The notes beneath the pieces were generated by a model. It did no database searches, was not told where the DNA came from, and saw only the letters and a program-made list of their open reading frames with translations. This document shows, in pieces, positions 16,370-28,719 of a stretch of 64,000 nt of DNA. This DNA comes from Salinibacterium sp. ZJ450 (GTDB lineage Bacteria; Actinomycetota; Actinomycetes; Actinomycetales; Microbacteriaceae), in the NCBI RefSeq assembly GCF_011751885.2, contig NZ_CP061771.1:744001-808000 (forward strand), in the 5' to 3' direction. Made by a program: the position numbers and the translations under genes. Each line of letters opens with the position of its first letter. Positions within the stretch are counted from its first letter, which is position 1.

Positions 16370-17656
16370 CTACTCGTAGCGCAGCGCGTCGATCGGGTTC
16401 TGCCTCGCGGCGCGGGCCGCGGGCAGCGTGCCAGCGAGGAACGACAGCGCACCGATCACGGCGATCACGATCAGCAGGCCGAGCGGTTCGAACACCAGCA
16501 GCGTCAGCCCCGGCAGGTCGGCGAGCAGGCCTCCGCTGAGCATGCCGTTCAGGCCTGCGCCGGCGAGCATGGCGAGCCCCGCACCCAGCGCGCTGCCGAG
16601 CAATCCGATCGCGAGCGCCTCCAGGCTGAACAGCCGGAACACGTGCCGGCTGCCCATGCCGAGCGCCTTCATCAGGCCGATCTCGCGGGTACGTTCCTGC
16701 ACGCTCATCAGCAGCGTGTTCACGATGCCGAAGCCCGCAGCGATGAGCGCGATGACCGCGAACCCGCTGAGCACGGCGATGATCGCGTCGATGACGGACT
16801 TGAACACGCCCATCTGGTCGTCGACCGTCATCCCCTCGTATCCTTGCGCGGCGAGGTCATCCTTGATGCCGTCGAGCGCTGCCTGGCCCGCGTTCAGGTC
16901 GAACCGTGCGATCACCTGGGCGTACTGGTCGCCGGCACCGTCCGGCGCACCGGTGAACTGCAGGTCGGCGATTGTCTTGCTGAGTGTCTCGTTGATGCCG
17001 ATTCCTGCCGCGAACAGGGTGTCCTCGGCGACGCCGACGACGGTGCCGCCGGTCTCGTGCACCGCACCGGTGGCGTCGGTCAGACCGATCTGCACTTTTT
17101 CGCCGATGACCGAGTCGTAGTCGTCGAAGCCGAGCGCCTCGGCGTAGTCCCTCGTCAACATCACCTCGGGTTCAGCGGTCGCGTGGTCGAGCTGTTCGCC
17201 GGCCACGATCGGCGGCTCGGTGGCCGACGCTGTGGCACTCCAGGCGAATTCGTACTGCGCGCTCTTCTCGCCGGAGATGTAGTCGATCTCCAGCAGCCGA
17301 ACCGGAAGCACCGATCCGACACCGTCGACCGCCTCGATCTTGTCGAGGTCGGCGCCGCTCAGCGTCGTGTAGCTGCCGCGTGGCGTCTCGAAGGCTTCCT
17401 CGGAGTCGGCGGCTTGGTACTCGGCCGGGCCGTCGGTCGGCTCAAATTCTTCGGGCTGCTGCGAGATGACCAGTACGTCCCCGGCGCCGAGCGCTGAGGT
17501 CTGGTCTTGCAGATATCGGTTGACACCCGCGCCGAGGGCCTGGGTGAGGGTGAGCGTGAACGCTCCCACTACCAGGGCGAGCACGGTGAGGGTGGTGCGC
17601 AGCTTGCTGCGGAACACGTTGCGCGAGGCGGTCGCGATGACATCACGAGTTCTCAT
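16370..17656 (-). CDS. ABC transporter permease, MacB/FtsX type
   Basis: A 428-residue membrane protein with an N-terminal helix (about residues 18-42), a large extracytoplasmic domain (about 45-285) and three C-terminal helices that form the FtsX domain, with the conserved VQERTREIGLMKALGMGSRHVFRLF. These proteins work in mechanotransmission, lipoprotein handling or peptide/antibiotic export. Start ATG 17656 overlaps the ATPase stop by 4 nt (ATGA). The gene ends at the shared terminator at 16308-16341. Confidence 0.9.
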   Translation of the reverse strand: MRTRDVIATASRNVFRSKLRTTLTVLALVVGAFTLTLTQALGAGVNRYLQDQTSALGAGDVLVISQQPEEFEPTDGPAEYQAADSEEAFETPRGSYTTLSGADLDKIEAVDGVGSVLPVRLLEIDYISGEKSAQYEFAWSATASATEPPIVAGEQLDHATAEPEVMLTRDYAEALGFDDYDSVIGEKVQIGLTDATGAVHETGGTVVGVAEDTLFAAGIGINETLSKTIADLQFTGAPDGAGDQYAQVIARFDLNAGQAALDGIKDDLAAQGYEGMTVDDQMGVFKSVIDAIIAVLSGFAVIALIAAGFGIVNTLLMSVQERTREIGLMKALGMGSRHVFRLFSLEALAIGLLGSALGAGLAMLAGAGLNGMLSGGLLADLPGLTLLVFEPLGLLIVIAVIGALSFLAGTLPAARAARQNPIDALRYE

Positions 17657-18369
17657 CGGGCCACTCCCGCCAGGTCGAGTTCGGTCACCAGTCGGCCGTC
17701 GCGCACCGTGATCTGACGGCCGCAGCGCTCGGCAAGGTCCTCATCATGGGTCACCACGACCAGGGTGATGCCCTGTTCCTGGTTGAGCGAGAACAGCAGG
17801 TCTTCGACCACCGCGCCGGTGTTGCTGTCGAGGTTGCCGGTGGGTTCGTCGGCGAAGATGACGCTCGGTGCGCCCACCAGGGCGCGCGCGATCACGGCAC
17901 GCTGCTTCTGCCCACCCGACAGTGCGGTGGCTTTCGCGCCGGCCTTGTGCTCGAGTTCGAGTCTGGTCAGCACCTCCATGCCGCGTCGACGGCGCTCGCG
18001 CGCGCCGACTCCGGCGATGACCAGGGGAAGGGTGACGTTCTCGAGCACCGTCTGCGAGCCGTTCAGGAAGAACTGCTGGAAGACGAACCCGAACTCCCGG
18101 TTGCGCAGCGCGTTCAGCTCCCGCGGACGCAGGGCGGCGCTCTCGACGCCGTTGACGGCGAGCGTCCCGGAGTCCGGCCGATCGAGCAGGGCGAGCAGGT
18201 GCATCAGCGTCGACTTGCCAGAGCCGCTCTTCCCGACGATGGCCACGGACTCGCCGCGGTCGACCGTCAGCGAAATATCGGTGAGCGCATCGAACCGGGC
18301 AGCACCGGTTCCATACGCCTTACTGAGGCCGCGCGCCTCGATCGCGGGAGGGGTCATCTGGGTATCCAT
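17653..18369 (-). CDS. ABC transporter ATP-binding protein, LolD/MacB type
   Basis: About 238 residues. Walker A is GKSGSGKSTLM, the signature is ALSGGQKQRAVIARAL and Walker B is VIFADEPTGNLDS, the MacB/LolD pattern. It energises the permease that follows. The frame opens at GTG 18414; ATG 18369 or ATG 18357 look more natural because the conserved ABC fold starts at about IEARGLSKAYG, but no candidate has a clear Shine-Dalgarno, so the start is uncertain. Confidence 0.88.
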   Translation of the reverse strand: MDTQMTPPAIEARGLSKAYGTGAARFDALTDISLTVDRGESVAIVGKSGSGKSTLMHLLALLDRPDSGTLAVNGVESAALRPRELNALRNREFGFVFQQFFLNGSQTVLENVTLPLVIAGVGARERRRRGMEVLTRLELEHKAGAKATALSGGQKQRAVIARALVGAPSVIFADEPTGNLDSNTGAVVEDLLFSLNQEQGITLVVVTHDEDLAERCGRQITVRDGRLVTELDLAGVAR

Positions 18370-18589
18370 TCGTCGTATAGCCGTGAAGGGCGCACCAAAG
18401 TGCGTAATCCTCACGCTACGGGCGACCGGGCCGCGGGCAACAGGGTGCTAACCCTCCACCTTGCGGGGGATAACACCCGGTTCGGGGCAGTGCCGTTCGA
18501 CTCGGTAGGCTTGGGCTCGGCTTCGGGACCAAGCCGCGTTGACCGCCGCACTCGTGCCCGTTTTCCGTCTGTTCGTTCGTGAGGTGCCG

Positions 18590-19990
18590 ATGACCACAAA
18601 CCCGCTCGCCCCGGACTGGCTTGCCCATCCGGACGACGCCAACGCGCTCGCGCCGGCGGTGTGGTCGCAGAACGCCCACCGCACGCAGACGGGCGAGATC
18701 GCCCTCGGCGGCGTCACCGCCCGTGACCTGGCATCCCGCTTCGGAACCCCGCTGTACGTGATCGACGAGGCCGACGCGCGCGGACGCGCCCGACAGGTTA
18801 AGGCCGCCTTCGACGCCGAGTTCGCCGCCGTCGGCTCCAGCGCCAAGGTCTACTACGCGGGCAAGGCGTTCCTCTCCACCGAGGTCGCCCGCTGGGTGAC
18901 CGAGGAAGGCCTGTACATCGATGTCGCCAGCGGGGGAGAACTGGCCGTCGCGCTCGCCGCGGGGGTGGATGCCGCCCGCCTCGGTTTTCACGGAAACAAC
19001 AAGAGCCTCGCCGAGATCGACCGTGCAGTGTCGGTCGGCGTCGGAGCGATCATCCTGGACAGCTGGGTTGAGGTGGAGCGCGTGGCGAACGCCGCCGAAC
19101 GCTACGGAGTCGTGCAGCCGGTGCGGCTGCGCACCAACAGCGGGGTGCACGCCCACACCCACGAATACCTGGCGACCGCGCATGAGGACCAGAAGTTCGG
19201 TGTGCCGTTGACCGATGTTCCCGAGTTCGTCGGCCACATCCGCTCCTTCCCCGGCCTCCACTTCCTCGGCCTGCACTCGCACATCGGATCGCAGATCTTC
19301 GACGCCGGCGGCTTCATCGAGGCGGCCAGGCGCCTGCTCGGCGTGCACGTGGGATTGCTGGCTGCCGGACCGGTTCCGGAGCTGAACCTCGGTGGCGGCT
19401 TCGGCATCGCCTACACCGCCGCCGACGAGGTGACCCCGATCGAGCAGATCGCCGCGAGCTTCGCCGAGGTGGTGTCCGCGGAAGCCGCACGTCTCGACAT
19501 CCCGATTCCCGTCATCGCGATCGAACCCGGCCGTGCCATCATCGGCACCGCCGGTGCCACCCTGTACGAGGTGGGCACCATCAAGGACGTCGCGGTCTCG
19601 ATCGGCGACAGCGTCGCCATGCGCAAGTACGTGAGCGTCGACGGCGGCATGAGTGACAACGCCCGAACCGCCCTGTACGCGGCCGACTACAGCGCCCGCA
19701 TCGCCAGCCGCTCATCGACCGCCGACCCCGCCCTTGTGCGCGTCGCAGGTAAGCACTGCGAGAGCGGCGACCTGGTCGTGCTCGCCGAGTACCTGCCGGG
19801 GGATGTGGCCCCAGGCGACCTGCTCGCGGTTCCCGCTACCGGCGCATACTGCTGGTCGCTCGCCAGCAATTACAACTACCTCGGCCGGCCCCCGGTCGTC
19901 GCCGTGAACAACGGTGAGGCGCGCATTATCGTGCGCGGTGAAACCGAAGAAGATCTGTTGAGAAGAGACGCAGGAGTCACCAGCGCATGA
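18590..19990 (+). CDS. lysA: Diaminopimelate decarboxylase
   Basis: A 466-residue PLP enzyme that converts meso-diaminopimelate to lysine, the last step of lysine synthesis. The PLP lysine is K92 in VYYAGKAFL; GLHSHIGSQ, LNLGGGFGIAY, EPGRAIIG and the CESGD motif of the alanine-racemase-like C-terminal domain are all present. The frame opens at 18539, but ATG 18590 has GAGGTG just upstream. It overlaps hom by 4 nt (ATGA) and starts the lysA-hom-thrC-thrB operon. Confidence 0.97.
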   Translation: MTTNPLAPDWLAHPDDANALAPAVWSQNAHRTQTGEIALGGVTARDLASRFGTPLYVIDEADARGRARQVKAAFDAEFAAVGSSAKVYYAGKAFLSTEVARWVTEEGLYIDVASGGELAVALAAGVDAARLGFHGNNKSLAEIDRAVSVGVGAIILDSWVEVERVANAAERYGVVQPVRLRTNSGVHAHTHEYLATAHEDQKFGVPLTDVPEFVGHIRSFPGLHFLGLHSHIGSQIFDAGGFIEAARRLLGVHVGLLAAGPVPELNLGGGFGIAYTAADEVTPIEQIAASFAEVVSAEAARLDIPIPVIAIEPGRAIIGTAGATLYEVGTIKDVAVSIGDSVAMRKYVSVDGGMSDNARTALYAADYSARIASRSSTADPALVRVAGKHCESGDLVVLAEYLPGDVAPGDLLAVPATGAYCWSLASNYNYLGRPPVVAVNNGEARIIVRGETEEDLLRRDAGVTSA

Positions 19991-21306
19991 TCGAATACCG
20001 CAACCTTCGAGTAGCCCTGCTCGGCGCCGGCAGCGTCGGCGCCGAAGTCGCCCGGCAGCTGCTCGAACACTCCGACGAACTCGCAAAGCGGGCCGGGGCC
20101 GGCCTGACCCTGGTCGGCATCGCGGTGCGCGACGTGGACGCTCCGCGCACCGTCGACCTGCCGCGCGAGCTGTTCACCACCGATGCCGAGTCGCTGATCC
20201 TGGGTTCGGACATCGTGATCGAACTGATTGGCGGCATCGAACCGGCGCGTAGCTACGTGCTGCAGGCGATCAATTCCGGCGCCGACGTGATCACCGCCAA
20301 CAAGGCGCTGCTCGCCACGCACGGCCCGGAACTGTTCGACGCGGCGGAACGCGTGGGTGCCCAGCTTTACTACGAGGCGGCCGTGGGCGGCGCCATTCCG
20401 ATCATCCGGCCGCTGCGCGACAGCCTCGCCGGCGACCGGGTGGAGCGCATCCTCGGAATCGTCAACGGCACCACCAACTTCATCCTCGACAGCATGCACA
20501 CCACCGGCTCGACATTCGAGGACGCTCTCGCCACCGCGACCGAACTCGGCTACGCCGAGGCCGACCCGACGGCCGACATCGGAGGGTACGACGCCGCACA
20601 GAAGGCGGCGCTGCTCGCGAGCCTGGCCTTCCACACCACGGTGCCGCTCGACTCGGTGTACCGCGAGGGCATCACCAGCATCACCAAGGACCAGATCGCC
20701 TCGGCCACCAAGGCCGGTTACGTCATCAAATTGCTGGCAATCTGCGAGAGACTGACGGATGCCGCCACCGGCGAGAACGGCGTCAGCGCCCGGGTTCACC
20801 CGGCGCTCGTGCCGGCGCAGCATCCGCTGGCCGCGGTGCACGGCGGCAACAACGCCGTGTTCGTGCACGCCGAGGCAGCAGGAGATCTCATGTTCTACGG
20901 CGCAGGCGCCGGCGGACTGCAGACCTCGTCCGCGGTGCTCGGCGACGTGGTCTCCGCCGCCCGGCGACACGTCGCGGGCGGGCCCGGTGTGGCCGAGTCA
21001 ACGCACGCCAACCTGCCGATCCTGCCGATCGGGCACGTGCGCTCGCGCCACCAGATCACGCTCGCCGTGGCCGACCTGCCCGGCGTGCTGGCAAGCATCG
21101 CCACCGTGTTCAGCGACCATGGAGTCTCGGTCGAGACCGTGGAGCAGTCGGTGAGCACCAGTGCGGAAGACCCCCAGCCCACCGCTACCCTTGTTATCGG
21201 CACTCATGAGGCAATGGAGTCCGATCTTGCGGCCACCGTCGCCGAGCTCGAATCGAGTTCAGCGGTGAGCCGTGTGATGTCTGTTCTACGAGTTGAAGGA
21301 CTGTAA
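19987..21306 (+). CDS. hom: Homoserine dehydrogenase
   Basis: A 439-residue NAD(P)-dependent enzyme reducing aspartate semialdehyde to homoserine, the branch to threonine and methionine. The N-terminal Rossmann motif [16 protein letters not shown], the catalytic-domain signatures [12 protein letters not shown] and [11 protein letters not shown], and a C-terminal ACT domain (from about residue 350, [17 protein letters not shown]) are visible. The ACT domain suggests threonine feedback inhibition, as in other actinobacteria. GGAG lies upstream of ATG 19987. Its TAA shares a base with the thrC ATG. Confidence 0.97.
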   Translation: MIEYRNLRVALLGAGSVGAEVARQLLEHSDELAKRAGAGLTLVGIAVRDVDAPRTVDLPRELFTTDAESLILGSDIVIELIGGIEPARSYVLQAINSGADVITANKALLATHGPELFDAAERVGAQLYYEAAVGGAIPIIRPLRDSLAGDRVERILGIVNGTTNFILDSMHTTGSTFEDALATATELGYAEADPTADIGGYDAAQKAALLASLAFHTTVPLDSVYREGITSITKDQIASATKAGYVIKLLAICERLTDAATGENGVSARVHPALVPAQHPLAAVHGGNNAVFVHAEAAGDLMFYGAGAGGLQTSSAVLGDVVSAARRHVAGGPGVAESTHANLPILPIGHVRSRHQITLAVADLPGVLASIATVFSDHGVSVETVEQSVSTSAEDPQPTATLVIGTHEAMESDLAATVAELESSSAVSRVMSVLRVEGL

Positions 21307-22382
21307 TGGCTAACCAATGGCGTGGTGTTCTGCGCGAGTACGCGGACCGACTCGACATCTCTGATGCGACTCCGATCATCACCCTCGGCGAGGGCGGCAC
21401 TCCGCTGATCCCCGCCCCGGCGCTGTCGGCACGCACCGGCGCCACGGTCTGGGTGAAGTTCGAGGGCATGAACCCCACCGGATCTTTCAAGGACCGCGGC
21501 ATGACCATGGCGGTTTCCAAGGCCGTCGAGCACGGCGCGAAGGCCGTGATCTGCGCCTCCACCGGAAACACGTCGGCCTCGGCCGCCGCATACGCCACGC
21601 ACGCCGGCATCACCTCGGCGGTGCTGGTGCCGGAGGGCAAGATCGCGATGGGCAAGCTCGCCCAGGCCATCGCCCACAACGCCCAGCTGCTGCAGGTTCG
21701 CGGTAACTTCGACGACTGCCTCGACATCGCTCGTGACCTCGCCGCGAACTACCCGGTGCACCTGGTCAACTCGGTGAACCCCGACCGCATCGAGGGTCAG
21801 AAGACGGCCGCGTTCGAGGTCGTCGAGGTGCTCGGCGACGCTCCGGACTTCCACTTCATCCCGGTCGGCAACGCCGGCAACTACACCGCGTACTTCCGCG
21901 GCTACAGCGAAGACCTCGAACGCGGCGCCAGCACCAAGCTGCCGCGCATGTTCGGGTTCCAGGCCGCGGGCAGCGCACCCATCGTGCGCGGCCACATCGT
22001 GAAGGATCCCGAGACGATCGCCAGCGCCATCCGCATCGGCAACCCCGCCTCGTGGGAGCTTGCGCTGAACGCACGGCAGTTGAGCGGCGGCTATTTCGGT
22101 GCCATCGACGACGCCAAGATCCTTGAGGCGCACCGCATCCTCTCTGCCGAGGTCGGCATCTTCGTGGAACCGGCATCGGCGATCAGCGTGGCCGGTCTGC
22201 TCGAGCGCAGCGAAGCCGGCGAGGTGCCGAAGGGCGCCACCGTCGTGCTCACCGTCACCGGCCACGGCCTGAAAGACCCGCAGTGGGCGCTGCGTGGTGC
22301 CGACGGCACCGACGTGAAGCCCACCAGCGTTTCAGCGGACACCGCAGAGGTGGCCGACGTGCTGGGGCTGGCCAAGGCATGA
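21306..22382 (+). CDS. thrC: Threonine synthase
   Basis: A 358-residue PLP enzyme converting O-phosphohomoserine to threonine. The PLP lysine is K62 in [11 protein letters not shown], and [14 protein letters not shown] and the phosphate-binding [11 protein letters not shown] are characteristic. It follows hom with one shared base and overlaps thrB by 4 nt, so the three threonine genes are translationally coupled. Confidence 0.97.
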   Translation: MANQWRGVLREYADRLDISDATPIITLGEGGTPLIPAPALSARTGATVWVKFEGMNPTGSFKDRGMTMAVSKAVEHGAKAVICASTGNTSASAAAYATHAGITSAVLVPEGKIAMGKLAQAIAHNAQLLQVRGNFDDCLDIARDLAANYPVHLVNSVNPDRIEGQKTAAFEVVEVLGDAPDFHFIPVGNAGNYTAYFRGYSEDLERGASTKLPRMFGFQAAGSAPIVRGHIVKDPETIASAIRIGNPASWELALNARQLSGGYFGAIDDAKILEAHRILSAEVGIFVEPASAISVAGLLERSEAGEVPKGATVVLTVTGHGLKDPQWALRGADGTDVKPTSVSADTAEVADVLGLAKA

Positions 22383-23335
22383 GCGCAGTGCCAGTCGGCA
22401 CAGTGCCTGTCGGCACGGCGGTGAGCGTCAAGGTTCCGGCCACGTCTGCGAACCTCGGCCCGGGCTTTGACACCCTCGGCATGGCCCTTGCGTTGTATGA
22501 CGACCTCGAGGTGACTGTGCGTGAGCGCCCCGGCGCCACCGTCGAGGTGCGCGGCTACGGTGCGGGAGAAGTGCCCACCGACGAGAGCAACCTGGTGGTG
22601 CGCGCCATGTCGCACACCTTCGCCGCGTACGGCATCGAGATGCCGGGTCTTGACCTGGTGGCCAACAACGTGATTCCGCATGGCCGAGGACTCGGGTCAT
22701 CCGGTGCGGCCATCGTGTCGGGAATCATGGCCGCGAAGGGGCTGCTTGCCGGGATCGTCGAGATCGACTCCGAGGCGCTGCTGACCCTCGCGACCGAGCT
22801 GGAAGGGCATCCGGACAACGTCGCACCCGGCCTGTTCGGTGGCCTGACCATCGCCTGGACCACGCCGGAAGGGCCGCGGCACAAGCGGCTCTCCGTGCAC
22901 CGCGGAGTGTCCGCGCTGGTCTGCGTTCCCGAGCACACCATGTCCACCGCGGCCGCGCGCAGCCTGCAGCCGGCGAGCGTGCCGCACGAGGATGCCGTCT
23001 TCAACGTGTCGCGCTCGGCGCTGCTTATCGCAGCCCTGGTGCAGAGCCCGGAACTGCTGCTCGCGGCCACCGAAGACAAATTGCACCAGAGCTACCGCGC
23101 CAGCGCGATGCCCGAGACCAACGCGCTGATCACCACGCTGCGCGACGCAGGACTGGCCGCCGCCGTGTCCGGCGCCGGGCCCTCGATCCTGGTGCTCTGC
23201 AGTGACCCGGAACAGCGCCTGATTGCCGCGCGTTTGATAGCCGAACACGCCGAAACGCCGTGGCAGGTCATGATGCTGGCCGTCGATCTCAAAGGTGCTA
23301 CAGTAATCACGCACCCGGTAGAAGCCCTGGCCTAG
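22379..23335 (+). CDS. thrB: Homoserine kinase
   Basis: A 318-residue GHMP-family kinase that phosphorylates homoserine for threonine synthase. The ATP-binding GHMP motif is [13 protein letters not shown], the N-terminal [16 protein letters not shown] is the family signature, and [13 protein letters not shown] is the C-terminal motif. The open frame starts at 22283 inside thrC, but ATG 22379 overlaps the thrC stop (ATGA). The first residues carry a short duplication (VPVGT twice) before the conserved domain. Confidence 0.96.
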   Translation: MSAVPVGTVPVGTAVSVKVPATSANLGPGFDTLGMALALYDDLEVTVRERPGATVEVRGYGAGEVPTDESNLVVRAMSHTFAAYGIEMPGLDLVANNVIPHGRGLGSSGAAIVSGIMAAKGLLAGIVEIDSEALLTLATELEGHPDNVAPGLFGGLTIAWTTPEGPRHKRLSVHRGVSALVCVPEHTMSTAAARSLQPASVPHEDAVFNVSRSALLIAALVQSPELLLAATEDKLHQSYRASAMPETNALITTLRDAGLAAAVSGAGPSILVLCSDPEQRLIAARLIAEHAETPWQVMMLAVDLKGATVITHPVEALA

Positions 23336-23350
23336 CCAGACATCCCGAGT

Positions 23351-23520
23351 TGCATAATCACTAGCACTCGCCCACCCGCAGTCTCTGGACTGCCAGGCGT
23401 GAAGTCTGAGTTTTTCAACCACAGCCTTCACTCGCGTCTGCGCAGCCTCCCGAAACCGTGAATCGGCGAGCGGCTGAGCCCCGGGATGTTCTTTTCCCGG
23501 GGGCGAAAGGAACCCTTTTT
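23351..23520 (+). promoter_or_regulatory. rho promoter and structured leader
   Basis: TGCATAAT (23351-23358) is an extended -10-like sequence in the thrB-rho gap. The transcript would carry a leader of about 160 nt. Two hairpins are visible: GCAGTC/GACTGC (23378-23393) and CCCCGGGA/TCCCGGGG (23479-23502, 8-bp stem, 8-nt loop), the second followed 13 nt later by a run of six T (23516-23521). AAAGGA (23506-23511) is the only ribosome-binding-like sequence and lies 12 nt before GTG 23524. The layout suggests attenuation or autoregulation of rho. Confidence 0.5.
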
Positions 23521-23523
23521 TCA

Positions 23524-25776
<2,253 letters not shown>

Positions 25777-25779
25777 CGC

Positions 25780-26859
25780 ATGTTCGAGTCAGTAGCAGTG
25801 CTACTGGCCGAGCATGAGGATCTGCAGGGGCAACTCTCGGATCCTGCCGTTCACGCGGATGCGGCCAGGGCAAAGAAGATCAACCGCCGGTACGCCGAAT
25901 TGAGTCAGATCAAGGCGGCGTACGAGGGGTGGCTGCAGGCGCAAGAGGACCTGGCCGCGGCCAAGGAACTCGCCAAGGAGGACGACGCGTTCGCCGAGGA
26001 GGTGCCGGCGCTCGAAGAGACGCTGGCCACCGGCCAGGAGAAGCTGCGGCGTCTGCTGATCCCGCGCGACCCCGACGACGGGCGCGACGTGATCATGGAG
26101 ATCAAGGGCGGAGAGGGCGGCGCCGAGAGCGCGCTCTTCGCCGCGGATCTGCTGCGGATGTACCTCCACTACGCCGAGTCCCGGGGTTGGAAGACCGAAC
26201 TGCTCGAGCGCACCGAGAGCGATCTCGGCGGCTACAAGGATGTGCAGCTGGCCATCAAGTCCAACGCCAGCGACCCTTCCCAGGGTGTCTGGGCGCACCT
26301 GAAGTACGAAGGTGGGGTGCACCGTGTACAGCGCGTGCCCGCCACCGAGTCGCAGGGACGCATCCACACGTCGACCACCGGGGTGCTCGTGTTCCCCGAG
26401 GTTGACGCCCCGGAAGAAGTTGAGATCAGCCAGAACGATCTCAAGATCGACGTGTACCGGTCGAGCGGCCCCGGTGGCCAGTCGGTGAACACCACCGACT
26501 CCGCCGTGCGCATCACCCACCTGCCCACCGGCATCGTGGTGGCCATGCAGAACGAGAAGAGCCAGCTGCAGAACCGGGAAGCCGGCATGCGCGTGCTGCG
26601 GGCTCGCATCCTCGCCCGCCAGCAGGAAGAGCAGGCCGCGCTCGACAGCGCTCAGCGCAAGACTCAGATCCGCACCATGGACCGGTCAGAGCGCATCCGC
26701 ACGTACAACTTCCCGGAGAACCGCATCGCGGATCACCGCACCGGCTACAAGGCGTACAACCTCGACGCGGTCATGAACGGTGCCCTCGAGCCGGTGATCG
26801 AGTCGTGCATCCAGTTCGACGAAGAGGCGCGCCTGGCTGACATCGGCGACCAGCACTGA
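25780..26859 (+). CDS. prfA: Peptide chain release factor 1
   Basis: A 359-residue class I release factor reading UAA and UAG. The GGQ motif (G232-Q234 in [11 protein letters not shown]) acts in peptidyl-tRNA hydrolysis, and the codon-recognition P-x-T tripeptide is PAT in [14 protein letters not shown]. It begins 3 nt after rho and is followed 2 nt later by the methyltransferase that modifies its GGQ glutamine. Confidence 0.98.
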   Translation: MFESVAVLLAEHEDLQGQLSDPAVHADAARAKKINRRYAELSQIKAAYEGWLQAQEDLAAAKELAKEDDAFAEEVPALEETLATGQEKLRRLLIPRDPDDGRDVIMEIKGGEGGAESALFAADLLRMYLHYAESRGWKTELLERTESDLGGYKDVQLAIKSNASDPSQGVWAHLKYEGGVHRVQRVPATESQGRIHTSTTGVLVFPEVDAPEEVEISQNDLKIDVYRSSGPGGQSVNTTDSAVRITHLPTGIVVAMQNEKSQLQNREAGMRVLRARILARQQEEQAALDSAQRKTQIRTMDRSERIRTYNFPENRIADHRTGYKAYNLDAVMNGALEPVIESCIQFDEEARLADIGDQH

Positions 26860-26861
26860 CC

Positions 26862-27716
26862 GTGAACACTGTGTCGTCCGTCCGCGCCAGCGCCATCGAT
26901 GTGCTGGCCCGGGCGGGCATCCAGAGCCCTGAGGTCGACGCCGAACTGCTGATCGGTCACGTGCTCGGCGTCTCGCGCGGGCAGGTGCAGGCGAAGTCCG
27001 TCACCGACGCGCCGATTTCCGAGGCGGATGCCGCGGCCGTGGCCGATGCCATCGAGCGGCGAGCCCGCCGGGAACCGCTGCAGCACATCACCGGGCTCGC
27101 CGCATTCAGGTCACTCGAACTGGCCGTCGGCCCGGGTGTGTTCGTGCCGCGGCCCGAGACCGAGTTCGTGGCGCAGCTGGCGATCGACACGCTGCGGGCC
27201 ATCCCGGGCGATGCTGTCGCGGTGGACCTCGGCACCGGCAGCGGCGCGATCGCCCTGGCGCTGGCCACCGAGGTGCCCACGGCATCCGTGCACGCGGTCG
27301 AGAACTCACCGCGGGCGTTCGTCTGGACCAAACAGAACTTCCGCAGCGTGAACGCGAGTAACGCCCGTCTGGTGTTCGCCGATCTCGCCGACGCGCTGCC
27401 CGAACTGGACGGCACCGTCGACGTGGTCGTCTCCAACCCGCCATACATTCCGCTTGGCGCCATCCCGCGCGACCCGGAAGTTCGTTTATACGACCCCGAG
27501 CACGCGCTCTACGGCGGCGATGACGGGCTGGATGTCGTGCACCAGGTGTCCGCCACCGGCCGGCGGTTGCTGCACACCGGCGGCACGCTGGTGATCGAGC
27601 ACGGCGAGGAGCAGGGCCCCGCCATCCGCGAACTGCTGACCGCCGATGGCTGGCGTGCGGTGGCAACCTACCGCGACCTGCTCGGCCGCGATCGCGCGAC
27701 CACCGCGCTGCGCTAG
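26862..27716 (+). CDS. prmC: Release factor glutamine methyltransferase
   Basis: A 284-residue SAM-dependent methyltransferase that N5-methylates the GGQ glutamine of release factors. The SAM motif is VDLGTGSGAIALALA and the catalytic motif is SNPPYIP. GTG 26862 follows prfA by 2 nt. The gene is the last of the rho-prfA-prmC unit and ends at palindromic repeats. Confidence 0.96.
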   Translation: MNTVSSVRASAIDVLARAGIQSPEVDAELLIGHVLGVSRGQVQAKSVTDAPISEADAAAVADAIERRARREPLQHITGLAAFRSLELAVGPGVFVPRPETEFVAQLAIDTLRAIPGDAVAVDLGTGSGAIALALATEVPTASVHAVENSPRAFVWTKQNFRSVNASNARLVFADLADALPELDGTVDVVVSNPPYIPLGAIPRDPEVRLYDPEHALYGGDDGLDVVHQVSATGRRLLHTGGTLVIEHGEEQGPAIRELLTADGWRAVATYRDLLGRDRATTALR

Positions 27717-27741
27717 CCGTTCCAGGCGACCCCGCGCGTGG

Positions 27742-27798
27742 TGAGGTCTGCCGTTTAGTGGTTCCGCAGGCGCAGGAAGAACCAAACGCCAGACCTCA
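27742..27798. repeat. 57-bp palindromic repeat, copy A
   Basis: Left arm TGAGGTCTGCCGTTTAG... (27742-27764) and right arm ending ...GCCAGACCTCA (27776-27798) are imperfect reverse complements (19 of 23 positions) around an 11-nt loop. It is in the convergent gap between prmC and the HAD gene, together with copy B. Copy C is at 41947-42003. Confidence 0.75.
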
Positions 27799-27835
27799 GC
27801 CGGCGACACGAGTGCTCGCGAGGCGAGTCATCCGG

Positions 27836-27892
27836 TGAGGTCTGCACTTCCGTCGTTCGTTCAGCCGGCGAAGGGCCAAACGCCAGACCTCA
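27836..27892. repeat. 57-bp palindromic repeat, copy B
   Basis: Same 23-11-23 architecture and the same outer TGAGGTCTG/CAGACCTCA, in the same orientation, 37 bp after copy A. The inner left arm has diverged. Confidence 0.7.
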
Positions 27893-27927
27893 GCGGCGGA
27901 GTGGGTGACGTTACTCGGGGAGTGCGA

Positions 27928-28620
27928 TCAGCGGGTCGCGGTCGACCCGTGGAGCGTGCCCGAATCACTCGATGCGCCCGACCCGCTCGATGCGCCCGAC
28001 CCGCTCGATGCCCGCTCCGCGGCGAACTGCTCGATCGCGGTCAGCATGCCCGCCGCGCCCTCGAACAGGTGTGCGCTGATGCCGATGGATGCCGCGCCGG
28101 CCACGTTCTCGGGCAGGTCGTCGGCGAAGAACGCGTCCTCGGCCGGTGTCGCGTAGCGCTCGAGTACCCGCTCGAACACCAGGGGATCGGGCTTGCGGGC
28201 ACCGTAATGCGCGGACGCGAAGAGGTGCTCGCCGAAGATGCCGACCAGCTCCGGGGCGATGTCGTGCAGGTGCGCCCCGCTGAGCGGTCCGTTGTTGGTG
28301 AGCAATGTCACCTGGCCGAGCTCGGCCGCGCGGCGGACGGCATCGTGCGCATCGAGCGTCGGCGTCATCGCGGTGGCGCGGAAGCGCACCCAATCCGCGC
28401 GGCTCACCTCGACGCCCATGGCCTCGTTGAACGCGACCAGATAAGCCTCGGGCGTTGCGAACCCGCCAGCCTCCGCAGCGATCTCACCCTCGGCATGCCA
28501 CCAGCGGCGGCGCAACTCGTCCAAGCTGTGCCCGGTGACCTCGGTGAGTCCCGACATCCGTTGTTCCCAGTTGTACGTATACAACACCTGGTCCATATCG
28601 AAAATGAAAAGCAGGCTCAT
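27928..28620 (-). CDS. HAD-superfamily hydrolase
   Basis: A 230-residue haloacid-dehalogenase-fold phosphatase-like protein. Motif I is FDMDQVL: both aspartates are kept but the usual glycine after DxD is glutamine. Motif II is LLTNNGP and motif III/IV is KPDPLVFERVL...FFADDLPENV. Substrate unknown. ATG 28620 has GGAGG upstream; the frame extends to 28659 without support. The last 25 residues (SGSGASSGSG...) are encoded by an 18-bp tandem repeat and are probably dispensable. Confidence 0.88.
   Translation of the reverse strand: MSLLFIFDMDQVLYTYNWEQRMSGLTEVTGHSLDELRRRWWHAEGEIAAEAGGFATPEAYLVAFNEAMGVEVSRADWVRFRATAMTPTLDAHDAVRRAAELGQVTLLTNNGPLSGAHLHDIAPELVGIFGEHLFASAHYGARKPDPLVFERVLERYATPAEDAFFADDLPENVAGAASIGISAHLFEGAAGMLTAIEQFAAERASSGSGASSGSGASSDSGTLHGSTATR
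27968..28018. repeat. 18-bp tandem repeat at the 3' end of the HAD gene
   Basis: CTCGATGCGCCCGACCCG occurs twice in perfect tandem (27968-27985, 27986-28003) followed by a partial third unit. On the minus strand it encodes the SGSGAS repeat at the protein C-terminus. Confidence 0.85.
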
Positions 28621-28701
28621 GGTGCCTCCAGTCTGCCCGCTCGCACCGCGATAAGCCAATGCGGCGTGTGTCTGTCAAGAGGGCACCCAGCCCCGCCCGA
28701 C

Positions 28702-28719
28702 TACGATGTATGCGACATG
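28702..28719 (+). promoter_or_regulatory. -10 box of tsaC, probably leaderless
   Basis: TACGAT (28702-28707) lies nine nt before ATG 28717 with no ribosome-binding site, again suggesting transcription starting at the start codon. Confidence 0.45.

Noticed and set aside
27742-27892. A short CRISPR array from the paired repeats
   Set aside because: Only two palindromic copies, no regular spacers and no cas genes; they are dispersed palindromes.
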